Under the pieces are notes generated by a model. It searched no databases. It saw only the letters and a list, made by a program, of their open reading frames with translations, and was not told where the DNA came from. Both the position numbers and the translations under genes were made by a program. Shown piece by piece: positions 35,599 to 44,321 of a stretch of 64,000 bases of DNA. Location: assembly GCF_001647675.1 (NCBI RefSeq), contig NZ_CP015594.1:1984001-2048000 (forward strand). The letters run 5' to 3'. Origin of the DNA: Acinetobacter sp. NCu2D-2 (GTDB lineage Bacteria; Pseudomonadota; Gammaproteobacteria; Pseudomonadales; Moraxellaceae). Each line of letters begins with the position of its first letter. Within the stretch, counting starts at the first letter, position 1.

Positions 35599-36604
35599 AT
35601 CAGTTCAATCATATCAATCGTTGGCGGTACACGGAATCGGAATGGAACGCCGACCATTCCTGTACCGACCGTCACAAAGACATCGGCATGTTCATGGCGA
35701 TACAAGCCCTTCTTATGCCCCAAGATAGACACTTTCTTCATGACATAATCCGTGAGCCATGGCAACTCGACCTGCCCCCATGGGTGTGACCAGCAAGCAT
35801 TAATGGGCGATTCGGCAATTTAGGCACCATATCGACGGTATCGGGATTGTGCGACAGAATCACCCAAGGTTTATCTTGTGGTAAATCTGGCATAAAGCGC
35901 ATATCGGCTTTACCTGCCCATAAATCACCAATACCAATCAGTCGAAACTCTTCAAAATCGACTACTTGCCCTTCAATATCCATGACCTGATTTTCTTCCA
36001 GTGCTTGTTTTAACAAAGCTTGAATTGGAGGTCCTGGGTATTGTTCATCATGGTTCCCATTTACGGAATAGACCGGTGCTTGAATCTCTTTTAATACAGC
36101 CAATTCTTCTACAAGTTTGTTTTCAGGCTCATAGGTCCAATCCCCTGCGACAACCACAAGGTCTGGCTGCTCAGCATTTAATTTTTCCACAATAAGTTTC
36201 AGTTGCTTTTCTCGACCAGAGAACAACCCGATATGAAGGTCTGCAATCAGCGCAATTTTAACAGGTCGATTCAGTGAGGCATCTTGTAGAATTTGGTACT
36301 GGGTATGCTGAACCTGGATCTGATGTGGCTCGATAAACCGCGCATAAATCATTACGCCAGTAATAAGGAAGATAAAGATCGATTCATGCCATGAGTAATA
36401 GCCAATAAACCCTGCAATTAAACTAAAAAGAAACAGAGGAATCAGCAAATATGAAAGATAATATGCCAACAAATGGACGAAAGCTTTTAAAGGATGAATC
36501 GTTTCGGTGTTCGCCTGACTCCTCCACGCTTGCACAATAGCCCACACCGCCAATAGTGCGAATGAAGCCCAGAACAAATAGACAAGCGTTGTTGTTAAAG
36601 TCAT
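35595..36604 (-). pseudogene. membrane-anchored metallophosphoesterase with a one-base frameshift near its 3' end
   Basis: Calcineurin-like phosphoesterases of this type (YkuE/YaeI-like) have two or more N-terminal membrane helices and a dinuclear metal site. Seen: helices over about residues 5-110, then IADLHIGLFS, AGDWTYEP, NGNHDE, LSHNPDT and AGHTHGG, all metal-ligand motifs. After GHTHGG the read frame becomes RSSCHGSRIMS and stops at 35738. A G run (C5 at 35775-35779 on the plus strand) is one base short: adding one G restores QVELPWLTDYVMKK and a convincing family ending (GMVGVPFRFRVPPTID) to a stop at 35595-35597. The restored protein would be 336 residues. The cause may be mutation, slippage or a sequencing error. 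Confidence 0.85.
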
Positions 36605-36698
36605 GTTGCGTTTACACCCTCGTCGAATATCGTTTCATTATTTATCTTTTCACAGCTGCCCCTTATACTCAAACCTTATTTTAGATTCATCGAGCTCT

Positions 36699-38330
36699 AT
36701 GGCCACTCCAGATTGTTTTAACGCGCGAGCGAGTTCTTCTTCCCGATTATCTGGCTCTCGTAAAGCCCAGATATTATTGGCTTTTAGTTTAAGTTTAGGG
36801 TTATCGGCATGTAGTACCCTGCCCAAGCAAGTCGAATTAAAACAACATATGGCTTTTGAGCGTGATACCTCACAAACATCGCTTGCCAAAATTATTGAAC
36901 CATTACGCAATAAAAATATTGGCTTAACGGGTTATCACGTTTTATATGATCCCCTTGAAGCTTTAGCCGCCCGCATTCAGCTAATTCATAAGGCAGAGAA
37001 AACTTTAGATCTGCAATACTACATTTGGGATAACGATAAAATTGGCGCGATGGCATTGAATGCCATTATTCAAGCTGCAGATCGTGGCGTGCATGTCCGC
37101 CTACTCATAGATGATAATAATGCCAAGAAAATGGAAGGGATTTACCTCGCCCTAGACCAACATCAAAATATTGATGTGCGTTTATATAATCCATACCGCT
37201 TCCGCCAATATCGCCCAATGGATATGGTGCTCGATTTAAAACGTATTAATCGACGTATGCATAACAAGAGCTTTATTGTCGATAATCAGATTGCCCTGAT
37301 TGGCGGTCGCAACATGAGCAATCAATACTATAACGTCAGTGACACGTATCAGTTCTCTGATGTTGATGTGCTATTGGTCGGTGCAGCCTCTGATGAAATT
37401 ATTCATTCCTTTGATGAATACTGGAATGATGAATATGCCTATAGCGTGAAAACTATTGTCAATCCACGCCATTACACCCTACGCTACGACAGCCTGAAGC
37501 AACAATTGGATGATTATAATCACGAAGCAACGGTTCAGAATTATCTTGATCTCGCCAATCGTTCACAGCGATTTAATCAGTGGTTAGATCACAGCATTGA
37601 TTTAGATTGGGTGGAAGCTGAGGTGGTCAAAGATCACCCAAGCAAGATCAAATCAAAAGCTAAGAAAGAAGAACATCTCAATTTCCAACTGTTACAGCAT
37701 TTAGAAAAGCCAGAACACAGCATTGATATTGTTTCTGCCTATTTTGTACCTGAGAAAAAAGGTGCTGATCGCCTGATCAATGTTGCAAATGACAAGGTTG
37801 AAGTTCGCGTATTAACCAATTCATATAAAGCCAATGACGTTCCCTTAGTACATGCTTTTTATGCAAAATATCGTCAACGGCTTTTAGAAAATAATGTGCA
37901 ACTCTATGAGTTTCTATCTGCGCCTGAAGCTCAGAACCTCAATGAAAATACCCAAGAAATTGCGGAAAAATCCAAAGTCAGTCTTAAAGGCTTAAGCCGT
38001 TCGAGCTTACATGCCAAACTGATGGCACTTGATGAGAAACAAGTATTTATTGGATCATTTAACTTTGACCCACGTTCGGCCTACTTAAATACCGAGATTG
38101 GTGTTTTACTGAATAGCCCGAAACTTGCACGTACTGTGCATGAAACCATGGATAAAAATTTAAGCAAGTTCGCTTATAAATTGGTTTTAGATACTGAAAA
38201 TCAGATTAATTGGAAGATTAAAAAAACCAGTGGTGAAGTCAAAACTTACACCTCTGAACCCAGCATGAAATGGTATGAAAAAGCTGCCATGAAGTTTGTT
38301 TCTTGGTTGCCGATCGAAGGCTTTATGTAA
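36699..38330 (+). CDS. phospholipase D-family lipoprotein, cardiolipin synthase ClsC-like
   Basis: This enzyme belongs to the HKD phospholipase D superfamily; the ClsC type makes cardiolipin from phosphatidylglycerol and phosphatidylethanolamine. Seen: a lipoprotein-like signal with lipobox LSAC (Cys38), then two catalytic HKD motifs, H188-N-K190-(x4)-D195 in MHNKSFIVDNQ and H438-A-K440-(x4)-D445 in LHAKLMALDEK, each followed by a GG/GS-x-N motif (GGRNMSN, GSFNFDP). The 543-residue length exceeds E. coli ClsC (473), partly from insertions between the motifs. I start at ATG 36699, which puts the signal near the N-terminus. A strong terminator follows. Confidence 0.85.
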   Translation: MATPDCFNARASSSSRLSGSRKAQILLAFSLSLGLSACSTLPKQVELKQHMAFERDTSQTSLAKIIEPLRNKNIGLTGYHVLYDPLEALAARIQLIHKAEKTLDLQYYIWDNDKIGAMALNAIIQAADRGVHVRLLIDDNNAKKMEGIYLALDQHQNIDVRLYNPYRFRQYRPMDMVLDLKRINRRMHNKSFIVDNQIALIGGRNMSNQYYNVSDTYQFSDVDVLLVGAASDEIIHSFDEYWNDEYAYSVKTIVNPRHYTLRYDSLKQQLDDYNHEATVQNYLDLANRSQRFNQWLDHSIDLDWVEAEVVKDHPSKIKSKAKKEEHLNFQLLQHLEKPEHSIDIVSAYFVPEKKGADRLINVANDKVEVRVLTNSYKANDVPLVHAFYAKYRQRLLENNVQLYEFLSAPEAQNLNENTQEIAEKSKVSLKGLSRSSLHAKLMALDEKQVFIGSFNFDPRSAYLNTEIGVLLNSPKLARTVHETMDKNLSKFAYKLVLDTENQINWKIKKTSGEVKTYTSEPSMKWYEKAAMKFVSWLPIEGFM

Positions 38331-38339
38331 AACTTCATT

Positions 38340-38367
38340 TAAAAAGCCGCTTATTGCGGCTTTTTTA
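38340..38367. terminator. terminator between cls-like gene and convergent plsC
   Basis: AAAAAGCCGC pairs with GCGGCTTTTT around TTATT. It overlaps the last codons of the convergent plsC gene, whose C-terminus (LKKPQ) is encoded within the hairpin. Confidence 0.83.
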
Positions 38368-39160
38368 ATACACGTGACTGTAAATCTTTCAAACCAGATA
38401 GCATTTTTTCTTGCACCAGCGCCGTAAGACTTTCTACCGTATGACCTTCCACCTGTATAGCCGGTAATGCCAATAGATGGGCGGTTACTTTTGGCATCTC
38501 AAGGACATTTTGAACATGCGCTGCAAAACTAATATCATCAATGTACGGCGCAACTAAATCCAGTTCACCATTTTGATTCACATAGCAAATTAAACAAATC
38601 TGCACGGGTCGATTGGCTTCAATCGCTGCACCTAAAAGACGCCCATGAACCTTTTTAATCGAACGACCGTCAGACGTCGTCGCTTCCGGGAAGAATAAAA
38701 CTGGGATATCTTGTTTTAAGAACCCTGTAATTTGTTCACGAATACGGATTGAATCGCCTGAACCCCGCTTGATAAAGAGCGTACCGCCCCCTTTCGCCAG
38801 CTTTCCTAATAATGGCCATTTTTCAATTTCAGCCTTTGCTAAAAAGAAAACACGGGTACCTGAACCCAAAACGGCGACATCCAACCATGACACGTGATTA
38901 CTCACCCACAGTGCAGGCTCACGTGGAATATTGCCATGGACTTGTACTTCAATATTAAAGACTTTACAAAGCTGACGGCAGAAATACTGCACATAGCGCG
39001 TATTTTCTGCATGATTTGGATTTTTATACAAACGATAGCGATAGACCAAATAAAAGCCTTCAATAATGGCAACTAGCATCGCAAAAAATTTGTGAGTGTA
39101 GAGAAAAATTTTCTTAAAGCCTTTTATTTCAGGGCTTTGTTGTTCAACAATGGGCTTCAT
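38351..39160 (-). CDS. plsC: 1-acyl-sn-glycerol-3-phosphate acyltransferase (PlsC-like)
   Basis: PlsC acylates lysophosphatidic acid to phosphatidic acid at the inner membrane. Seen: one N-terminal membrane segment (FFAMLVAIIEGFYLVYRY), the catalytic H-x4-D motif NHVSWLD (His89, Asp94), the substrate-phosphate region TLFIKRGSG near 125, and FFPEATTSDG near 158. Length 269 is normal. The enzyme could also be one of the lyso-ornithine-lipid acyltransferases (OlsA-like), which share these motifs; no olsB gene is visible nearby. Its neighbour cls-like gene is convergent, so the phospholipid link is by function only. Confidence 0.87.
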   Translation of the reverse strand: MKPIVEQQSPEIKGFKKIFLYTHKFFAMLVAIIEGFYLVYRYRLYKNPNHAENTRYVQYFCRQLCKVFNIEVQVHGNIPREPALWVSNHVSWLDVAVLGSGTRVFFLAKAEIEKWPLLGKLAKGGGTLFIKRGSGDSIRIREQITGFLKQDIPVLFFPEATTSDGRSIKKVHGRLLGAAIEANRPVQICLICYVNQNGELDLVAPYIDDISFAAHVQNVLEMPKVTAHLLALPAIQVEGHTVESLTALVQEKMLSGLKDLQSRVLKKPQ

Positions 39161-39339
39161 AAAAAATCACTAGTCTGTATCAATACAAGTAAACGTCCGT
39201 GTCGCGAATTTATTCTATACGCTTCATCACAAACATGCATTGATAATAAAAACCGTATAACGCGATCATCTAATTCAATTTAAATCTTAAAACCAAATCA
39301 AATACAATATATTTATCGTATTTTTAGATCAGACAAACT

Positions 39340-39471
39340 ATGCACTTACATTCTTCTAGTTCATCAGCGCTTCCATCAAAAATGGCAACAGTGCTTTATC
39401 TTGCCTTTGGGACACTCTGCTATATGGGTATCTTCATCTTATTTGCTTACTTCTTCTCACTTACACTCTAA
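39340..39471 (+). CDS. small single-membrane-helix protein (43 aa)
   Basis: A 43-codon frame from ATG 39340 to TAA 39471. Seen: a short polar Ser-rich head (MHLHSSSSSALPSKMA) and one clean hydrophobic helix (VLYLAFGTLCYMGIFILFAYFF), the usual look of bacterial small membrane proteins. It lies alone between plsC and hflX. The ribosome-binding site is weak (TTTTTAGATCAGACAAACT), which lowers confidence. No known family comes to mind; conservation across Acinetobacter would decide. Confidence 0.45.
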   Translation: MHLHSSSSSALPSKMATVLYLAFGTLCYMGIFILFAYFFSLTL

Positions 39472-39552
39472 GACAAGATTTGCCTGTGTTTATGCTATCT
39501 GCACAGTATATTTTGCTCTAAACTAGAGTTTTAAAAGTGGAGATTCGCCTGC

Positions 39553-40884
39553 GTGGAACATATTGTGCATCAACAAAAACAAGAACGTGTCATCTTAGTC
39601 AGTATGACCGTACAAATGTTAGAAAATCTAGATGCCGACGAGTTTCACCTTTTAGCGACCTCTGCAGGTGCAGAAGTCATTGAACATCTGTTTGTCACTC
39701 GTGTTAAACCTGATGCCAAATACTTTATTGGTTCAGGTAAAGCGGAAGAAATTGCCACACAGGTTGAAGCACAAGACATTAGTTTAGTGATTTTTGATCA
39801 CTCATTAACACCAGCTCAAGTACGTAACCTTGAACAAGTGATGAAATGTCGTGTGATTGACCGGACTGAACTCATCCTAGATATTTTCGCCTTACGTGCG
39901 CGTACCTACGAAGGTAAATTACAAGTTGAATTGGCTCAGCTACAGCATCTTTCCTCACGTTTAATTCGTAGCCGAGGCAACCTAGACAGTCAAAAAGGCG
40001 GGATTGGGCTACGGGGTCCAGGTGAAACATTACTTGAAACTGACCGTCGTTTACTTCGCGTGCGAATGGGCCAACTGAAAGCTCGTTTAGAAAAAGTCCG
40101 TCAGACGCGTGAACAAGGTCGTGTCGCTCGTCAAAAAGCAGCTGTTCCAACCGTGTCATTGGTCGGTTATACCAATGCGGGCAAATCTACTCTGTTTAAT
40201 ATTTTAGCGGGTAGTGATGTTTATGCAGCAAACCAATTATTCGCGACGCTAGATCCGACATTACGGCGTTTAGATTGGCAAGGGATTGGTACTGTTGTCC
40301 TTGCCGATACAGTGGGTTTCGTCCGTAATCTTTCCCACTCACTGGTGGAATCTTTTAAAGCGACCCTTGAAGAAACGCTTGAGGCGACCTTACTTCTGCA
40401 TGTCATTGATTCAAGCAGCCCTGAAATGCTGGAGCAGATCGATGCAGTAGAACAAGTATTGAAAGAAATTGGTGTCGATGTGCCAATTTTAAGGGTATAC
40501 AACAAAATCGATTGTACAGACGAAGAAGCAAAAATCATCTATGCATCAAAAGATGTTCCTGAACGGGTCTATGTTTCTGCACACCAAGGTTTAGGCTTAG
40601 ACCTGTTAAGAAAAGCAGTACATCAATCTTTAATGGGCAATATTCAAAATTTCCAACTTACCTTACAACCCTCACACGGTAAATTGCGTAATCAACTTTA
40701 TGCGCTCAATGTTATCCAGTCGGAACAATATGACGAGCAAGGTCATTTAATTTTAAACGTCCATATGGCAGCCTCGAAACTCGAGCAGCTCTTGCGTCAG
40801 GCGCATCTTTCACTCGTTGAAATTCTGGGTGAGCAAGCACGCCAATTTGAACGTCCACTTGAAGAGTTTGAAATCAAAGAGTAG
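39553..40884 (+). CDS. hflX: ribosome-splitting GTPase HflX
   Basis: HflX splits stalled ribosomes after heat stress and is an Obg-HflX superfamily GTPase. Seen: an N-terminal HflX-specific domain with RTELILDIFALRART and LSSRLIRSRGNLDSQKGGIG (in part), the coiled-coil linker LKARLEKVRQTREQGR, then the G domain with G1 VGYTNAGKST, G3 DTVGFVRNL and G4 NKID, and a C-terminal helical domain. Length 443 is normal. The start appears to be GTG 39553 with GGAG upstream. Unlike E. coli, hfq is not adjacent; instead cidA/lrgA-like and lrgB genes follow. Confidence 0.93.
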   Translation: MEHIVHQQKQERVILVSMTVQMLENLDADEFHLLATSAGAEVIEHLFVTRVKPDAKYFIGSGKAEEIATQVEAQDISLVIFDHSLTPAQVRNLEQVMKCRVIDRTELILDIFALRARTYEGKLQVELAQLQHLSSRLIRSRGNLDSQKGGIGLRGPGETLLETDRRLLRVRMGQLKARLEKVRQTREQGRVARQKAAVPTVSLVGYTNAGKSTLFNILAGSDVYAANQLFATLDPTLRRLDWQGIGTVVLADTVGFVRNLSHSLVESFKATLEETLEATLLLHVIDSSSPEMLEQIDAVEQVLKEIGVDVPILRVYNKIDCTDEEAKIIYASKDVPERVYVSAHQGLGLDLLRKAVHQSLMGNIQNFQLTLQPSHGKLRNQLYALNVIQSEQYDEQGHLILNVHMAASKLEQLLRQAHLSLVEILGEQARQFERPLEEFEIKE

Positions 40885-40895
40885 ATTGCTCTTAC

Positions 40896-41297
40896 GTGAT
40901 AAGTAAACTTTCGAATGATGCACAAATGAAATTTCTAAAGCATATTGATTGGCCTGCATGGATTGGCACGCTATTTTTAATTATTGCCTTCCGTGAAGGT
41001 GCTGTTTGGTTAATGACCATGATCAATCACCCAGAATTAGGGAATTTGGTTGGATTATTAAGTTTACTTGCAGTGCTTTTTTTATGGCGACGTTTTTCTA
41101 AAATTCCGGCTCGTTTGGTCGACACCAATAATAAAATTATGAAAGAAAGTGCTTTTGCCTTTCTCCCTGTCAGCGCTGGTGCATTAATGATGCTGGTACA
41201 TATGGGACAAAAAATACCGGTGTTCTTAATTGTTCTTTGTGCAAGTACGCTGATTCCGCTTTGGGTATATGCCAAGATGGCAAAACGTTGGTTATAA
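40896..41297 (+). CDS. CidA/LrgA family holin-like protein
   Basis: CidA/LrgA proteins are small membrane proteins that, with CidB/LrgB partners, affect murein hydrolase activity and, in some bacteria, transport of pyruvate or other acids. Seen: four hydrophobic segments, ending with the family core FAFLPVSAGALMMLVHMG and a short basic tail. The start is uncertain: GTG 40896 (133 aa) has no clear ribosome-binding site, and ATG 40926 (123 aa) is also possible. It lies 11 bases after hflX and 10 bases before lrgB, so all three may be cotranscribed. Confidence 0.8.
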   Translation: MISKLSNDAQMKFLKHIDWPAWIGTLFLIIAFREGAVWLMTMINHPELGNLVGLLSLLAVLFLWRRFSKIPARLVDTNNKIMKESAFAFLPVSAGALMMLVHMGQKIPVFLIVLCASTLIPLWVYAKMAKRWL

Positions 41298-41307
41298 GGA
41301 CTTCAAA

Positions 41308-41982
41308 ATGTTTTCAATTATTTATGGCTTTTTGATTGCCCTTGTTGCTTATCTTTTGGCAAAACCGTGCAACCGTTTTATCCCACAAATTCCGGTGATC
41401 GTATTTAGTATGGTCATCATTTTATTGTTGCTTCTTGGCTTAGGTATGCCATATGAACAGTATATCGATACCGTCAATCCACTCTTTAATCATTTATTGG
41501 GTTATGTGACTGTGGCGCTGGCGATTCCACTCGCTGCGATGCGCTATGATGATTTACCTCTAAAAGGCATTGTCGGTATATTGGTATTTGCCAGTGTGAG
41601 TGCTGTTGCCCTGCCGATGGGACTTGCCTATTTACTTCATATGTCATCTGCTGACATCTTGGCATTTGCAACGCGCGCTGTAACTACCCCAATTGCAATT
41701 AATGTAGCAACCTTACTCGATGCTCCTGTGCATATGGCCATTTTGATTGTGATTTTATCTGGTGTAATTGGCGCTGCCTTTTCTCCATTTATTTTACGTC
41801 GCATTAATGATGAACGCGCAGCAGGTCTCGCACTTGGGCTAGCGGCACATGCCATTGGTACTGCACAAGCATGGCAACGAGGGAGTGTCGCAGGACGTTA
41901 TGCTGCCTTTGGTATGGCAGTAAATGCAGTATTTACAGCAATCTGGTTGCCGACATTCATACTCATGTTGCATAAAATGTGA
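41308..41982 (+). CDS. LrgB family membrane protein
   Basis: This is the CidB/LrgB partner of the preceding LrgA-like protein. Seen: about six to seven membrane segments, VTVALAIPLAAMRYDD (typical of LrgB), RAVTTPIAINVATLL, and the conserved C-terminal GLAAHAIGTAQA region. Length 224 is typical. I start at ATG 41308, with ATAAGGA seven bases upstream; an upstream in-frame ATG at 41269 overlaps the previous gene and is not supported. The function in Gram-negatives is still open. Confidence 0.85.
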   Translation: MFSIIYGFLIALVAYLLAKPCNRFIPQIPVIVFSMVIILLLLLGLGMPYEQYIDTVNPLFNHLLGYVTVALAIPLAAMRYDDLPLKGIVGILVFASVSAVALPMGLAYLLHMSSADILAFATRAVTTPIAINVATLLDAPVHMAILIVILSGVIGAAFSPFILRRINDERAAGLALGLAAHAIGTAQAWQRGSVAGRYAAFGMAVNAVFTAIWLPTFILMLHKM

Positions 41983-42464
41983 CTAGTCAATCAATCTTTT
42001 TTAATTGATTTGAATAAATTCTATACTTATCATCATTATAGAACTGAATAATTCCTTTAATAAGGCTTCAGTTCTATGGATAAGTTCTTAAACAGTTGTA
42101 CGCGTTTTAATTTAGCCATTATTCTTTAATTTATTTTAACAATTACATATTAAGTTAAAATACATTTGTATTTTTAAACTAAAAATATTCAGCATGAAAA
42201 ATAAGATATCGATCGTTAATTCCTGATTATATTTTAGGCCAAAAACATATGATTTAAATATTGAAAATGGACTAGAGAATATATTGATTTATTATTCAAT
42301 TTAACCAATTAATGCTAAATAAATCACAAAATCCAATTACTTATCGCTTAAATTTTAATCTTTATCTTTATTTTGAGATTATATATTGATTATTTTTATA
42401 ATCCTGCTTAACATCAAAATCAGATACAAGGATATTTAATAGCTAAAAAGGATTAAAGGATAAA
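41983..42464. other. long AT-rich spacer between lrgB and the DUF2147 pair
   Basis: This 482-base region is exceptionally AT-rich. The hairpin AATCAATCTTTTTTAATTGATT at 41991-42012 may end the lrgB transcript. A promoter (42373-42402) lies near the right end. I see no open frame with a plausible start and no recognisable RNA. Confidence 0.5.
42373..42402 (+). promoter_or_regulatory. predicted sigma-70 promoter of the DUF2147 genes
   Basis: TTGAGA (42373-42378) and TATAAT (42397-42402) are 18 bases apart. Transcription would start near 42410, leaving a leader of about 55 bases before the first ATG at 42465. Confidence 0.6.
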
Positions 42465-42908
42465 ATGATTAAAATATATTCCGTAATCGCTGCTGCTCTT
42501 TTAACAAGTACAATTAGTTTTGCTCAAGATTTAACTGGAACTTGGCAGCAAATTGATGATAAAACTGGTTCACCAAAAGCATTAATTGATATTAAAAAAT
42601 TGGGAGATGGCACATATACAGGAACGATTACGAAAGTAACACCTCGACCAGGTTATAAGCCTCAAGAAAATTGTGTTCAGTGCCCTGCTCCATATACCGA
42701 CAAACCGATACTTGGTTTAGAGCTGATTAAAGGACTCAAAGAAAGTGCTCCTGATAATTACTCAGGCGGTAAAGTCTTAGATCCCTTAACCGGAAAAATT
42801 TATAACTTAAAAGGACGCATTTCGACGAACGGAAAGCGTTTAACCTTACGTGGCTACCTGGGTGTCTCTGCGATAGGACGTTCGCAAACTTGGTTACGCG
42901 TAAATTAA
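42465..42908 (+). CDS. secreted DUF2147 protein, first of a tandem pair
   Basis: DUF2147 proteins are lipocalin-like periplasmic beta-barrels of unknown function. Seen: signal peptide (MIKIYSVIAAALLTSTISFA), the family opener LTGTWQQIDDKTG, TITKVTPRPGYKPQ, a Cys-x2-Cys pair in NCVQCPAPY, and the ending LTLRGYLGVSAIGRSQTWLR. The mature domain is about 127 residues, as usual for the family. The two Cys may form a disulfide in the periplasm. It is 49 bases upstream of a close paralogue, an evident tandem duplication. Confidence 0.85.
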   Translation: MIKIYSVIAAALLTSTISFAQDLTGTWQQIDDKTGSPKALIDIKKLGDGTYTGTITKVTPRPGYKPQENCVQCPAPYTDKPILGLELIKGLKESAPDNYSGGKVLDPLTGKIYNLKGRISTNGKRLTLRGYLGVSAIGRSQTWLRVN

Positions 42909-42957
42909 TTAACAACACTTCACTTCCATTCATTTTATTAATAAGGGAATAAATATA

Positions 42958-43407
42958 ATGAAAGCATTAAAACTTAGTCTAATGATGATTGGCTCATTAT
43001 GGGCTGGATCAATTTATGCAAATGATCTTACTGGGACTTGGTTGCAAATCGATGATAAAACTGGATCATCTAAGGCTGTCATTGAAATCCGTAAAGATTC
43101 AAACGATTCTTATATTGGTAAAATCGTAAAAGTGACACCTCGTCCGGGTTATACACCTCAAAAAACCTGTAATAAGTGTCCTGCTCCATATACCAACCAA
43201 GCTATTTTAGGTATGGATGTTTTGACGGGTTTAAAACATATTGACGGCACAAATAACTACGATAAAGGTAAAGTGATCGACCCACTTGCTGGCAAAATCT
43301 ATGATGCTAAAGTCCGTTTAGCTGCCAATGGCAAACGCTTAACCTTGCGCGGTTATATGGGTGTTTCAGCTTTAGGTCGTAGCCAAACTTGGATTCGCCA
43401 AGAATAA
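42958..43407 (+). CDS. secreted DUF2147 protein, second of a tandem pair
   Basis: A paralogue of the preceding gene. Seen: signal peptide (MKALKLSLMMIGSLWAGSIYA), LTGTWLQIDDKTGSSKA, KVTPRPGYTPQ, a Cys-x2-Cys pair in TCNKCPAPY, and LTLRGYMGVSALGRSQTWIR. Most mature-chain positions agree with the upstream copy, while the signal peptides differ completely, so the pair has been diverging for some time. The ribosome-binding site is AAGGGA. The shared terminator just downstream suggests one transcript. Function remains unknown. Confidence 0.85.
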   Translation: MKALKLSLMMIGSLWAGSIYANDLTGTWLQIDDKTGSSKAVIEIRKDSNDSYIGKIVKVTPRPGYTPQKTCNKCPAPYTNQAILGMDVLTGLKHIDGTNNYDKGKVIDPLAGKIYDAKVRLAANGKRLTLRGYMGVSALGRSQTWIRQE

Positions 43408-43418
43408 ATTTAGCAATA

Positions 43419-43448
43419 AAAAAAGCCACGAAAAACGTGGCTTTTTTA
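43419..43448. terminator. terminator after the DUF2147 pair
   Basis: AAAAAAGCCACG and CGTGGCTTTTTT form the stem around a short A loop; it can also serve convergent apaH. Confidence 0.88.
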
Positions 43449-43472
43449 TATCTTTCACTTCGATATTACGTA

Positions 43473-44321
43473 TTAAAACACTGGATTATCTACAGAAAAT
43501 AAAGTCCTATCTTCTAGACGATAAGCAATCAACTGATTGCCCCATACACAGCCACCATCCAAATTTTGAATTTTCTCAGAAATGGTTTTTCCTTGAAGCG
43601 CAGCCCAATGACCAAATAACACTTGGTGTGTTTTAGTAGCTTTTGATTCAAACGCAAACCATGGTTTAAATCCTTCAGGCATCGGCTCATCTAGGCTGTC
43701 TTTAAAACTGAATTCTAAACGTCCTGTCTCATCTGTAAGACGCATACGAGTGAGATAATTGGTAATACAACGTAAGCGTGCATTGCCTGTTAAATCATCC
43801 GACCAAAGATCTGGCTTTTTGCCATACATCTCTTTTAAAAAGTCATCGACAACATCAAAATCGTCATGTGAAATCACCGCCTCTACTTCTTTTGCTAAAG
43901 CAGCCGTTTGCTCAACCGTCCAATTGAGTGGAATGCCTGCATGCGTGAGTACTGTTTCATCATTCGGAAATAGACAAAGTGGTTGCTTGCGTAACCATTC
44001 AATCAGGTCATCACTTTCTAAGGCATGAATCACATCATCAATATTGTCTTTCGGGTTAATGTCTTTAATCCCACGTGCCACGGCCAATAGGTTTAAATCA
44101 TGATTTCCCAACACTGTCGCAGCGACACCGCTATCAACCATTTTTTTGATAAAGCGCAAAGCACCAATCGAGTTTTCACCACGCGCGACTAAATCACCGG
44201 CAAACCATAGAAAATCCTGGTCTGCATCGAATTTAATTTCACGAAGTAAGGCTTTCAAGGCTTCAAAGCAGCCTTGAACATCACCAATCACATAGTTGTA
44301 TCGAACGTTTTCACGTGACAT
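43473..44321 (-). CDS. apaH: symmetrical bis(5'-nucleosyl)-tetraphosphatase ApaH
   Basis: ApaH hydrolyses Ap4A to two ADP, and also removes Np4 caps from RNA. Seen: the metallophosphatase motifs VIGDVQGC (about residues 11-18), FAGDLVARGENS, LGNHDLNLLA and TLTHAGIP-like VLTHAGIPLNW, with the usual 282-residue length. The ATG at 44321 directly follows the stop of rsmA (TAAATG), so translation is coupled. It ends the pdxA-rsmA-apaH operon. The apaG gene that sits between rsmA and apaH in Enterobacteria is absent here. Confidence 0.95.
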   Translation of the reverse strand: MSRENVRYNYVIGDVQGCFEALKALLREIKFDADQDFLWFAGDLVARGENSIGALRFIKKMVDSGVAATVLGNHDLNLLAVARGIKDINPKDNIDDVIHALESDDLIEWLRKQPLCLFPNDETVLTHAGIPLNWTVEQTAALAKEVEAVISHDDFDVVDDFLKEMYGKKPDLWSDDLTGNARLRCITNYLTRMRLTDETGRLEFSFKDSLDEPMPEGFKPWFAFESKATKTHQVLFGHWAALQGKTISEKIQNLDGGCVWGNQLIAYRLEDRTLFSVDNPVF

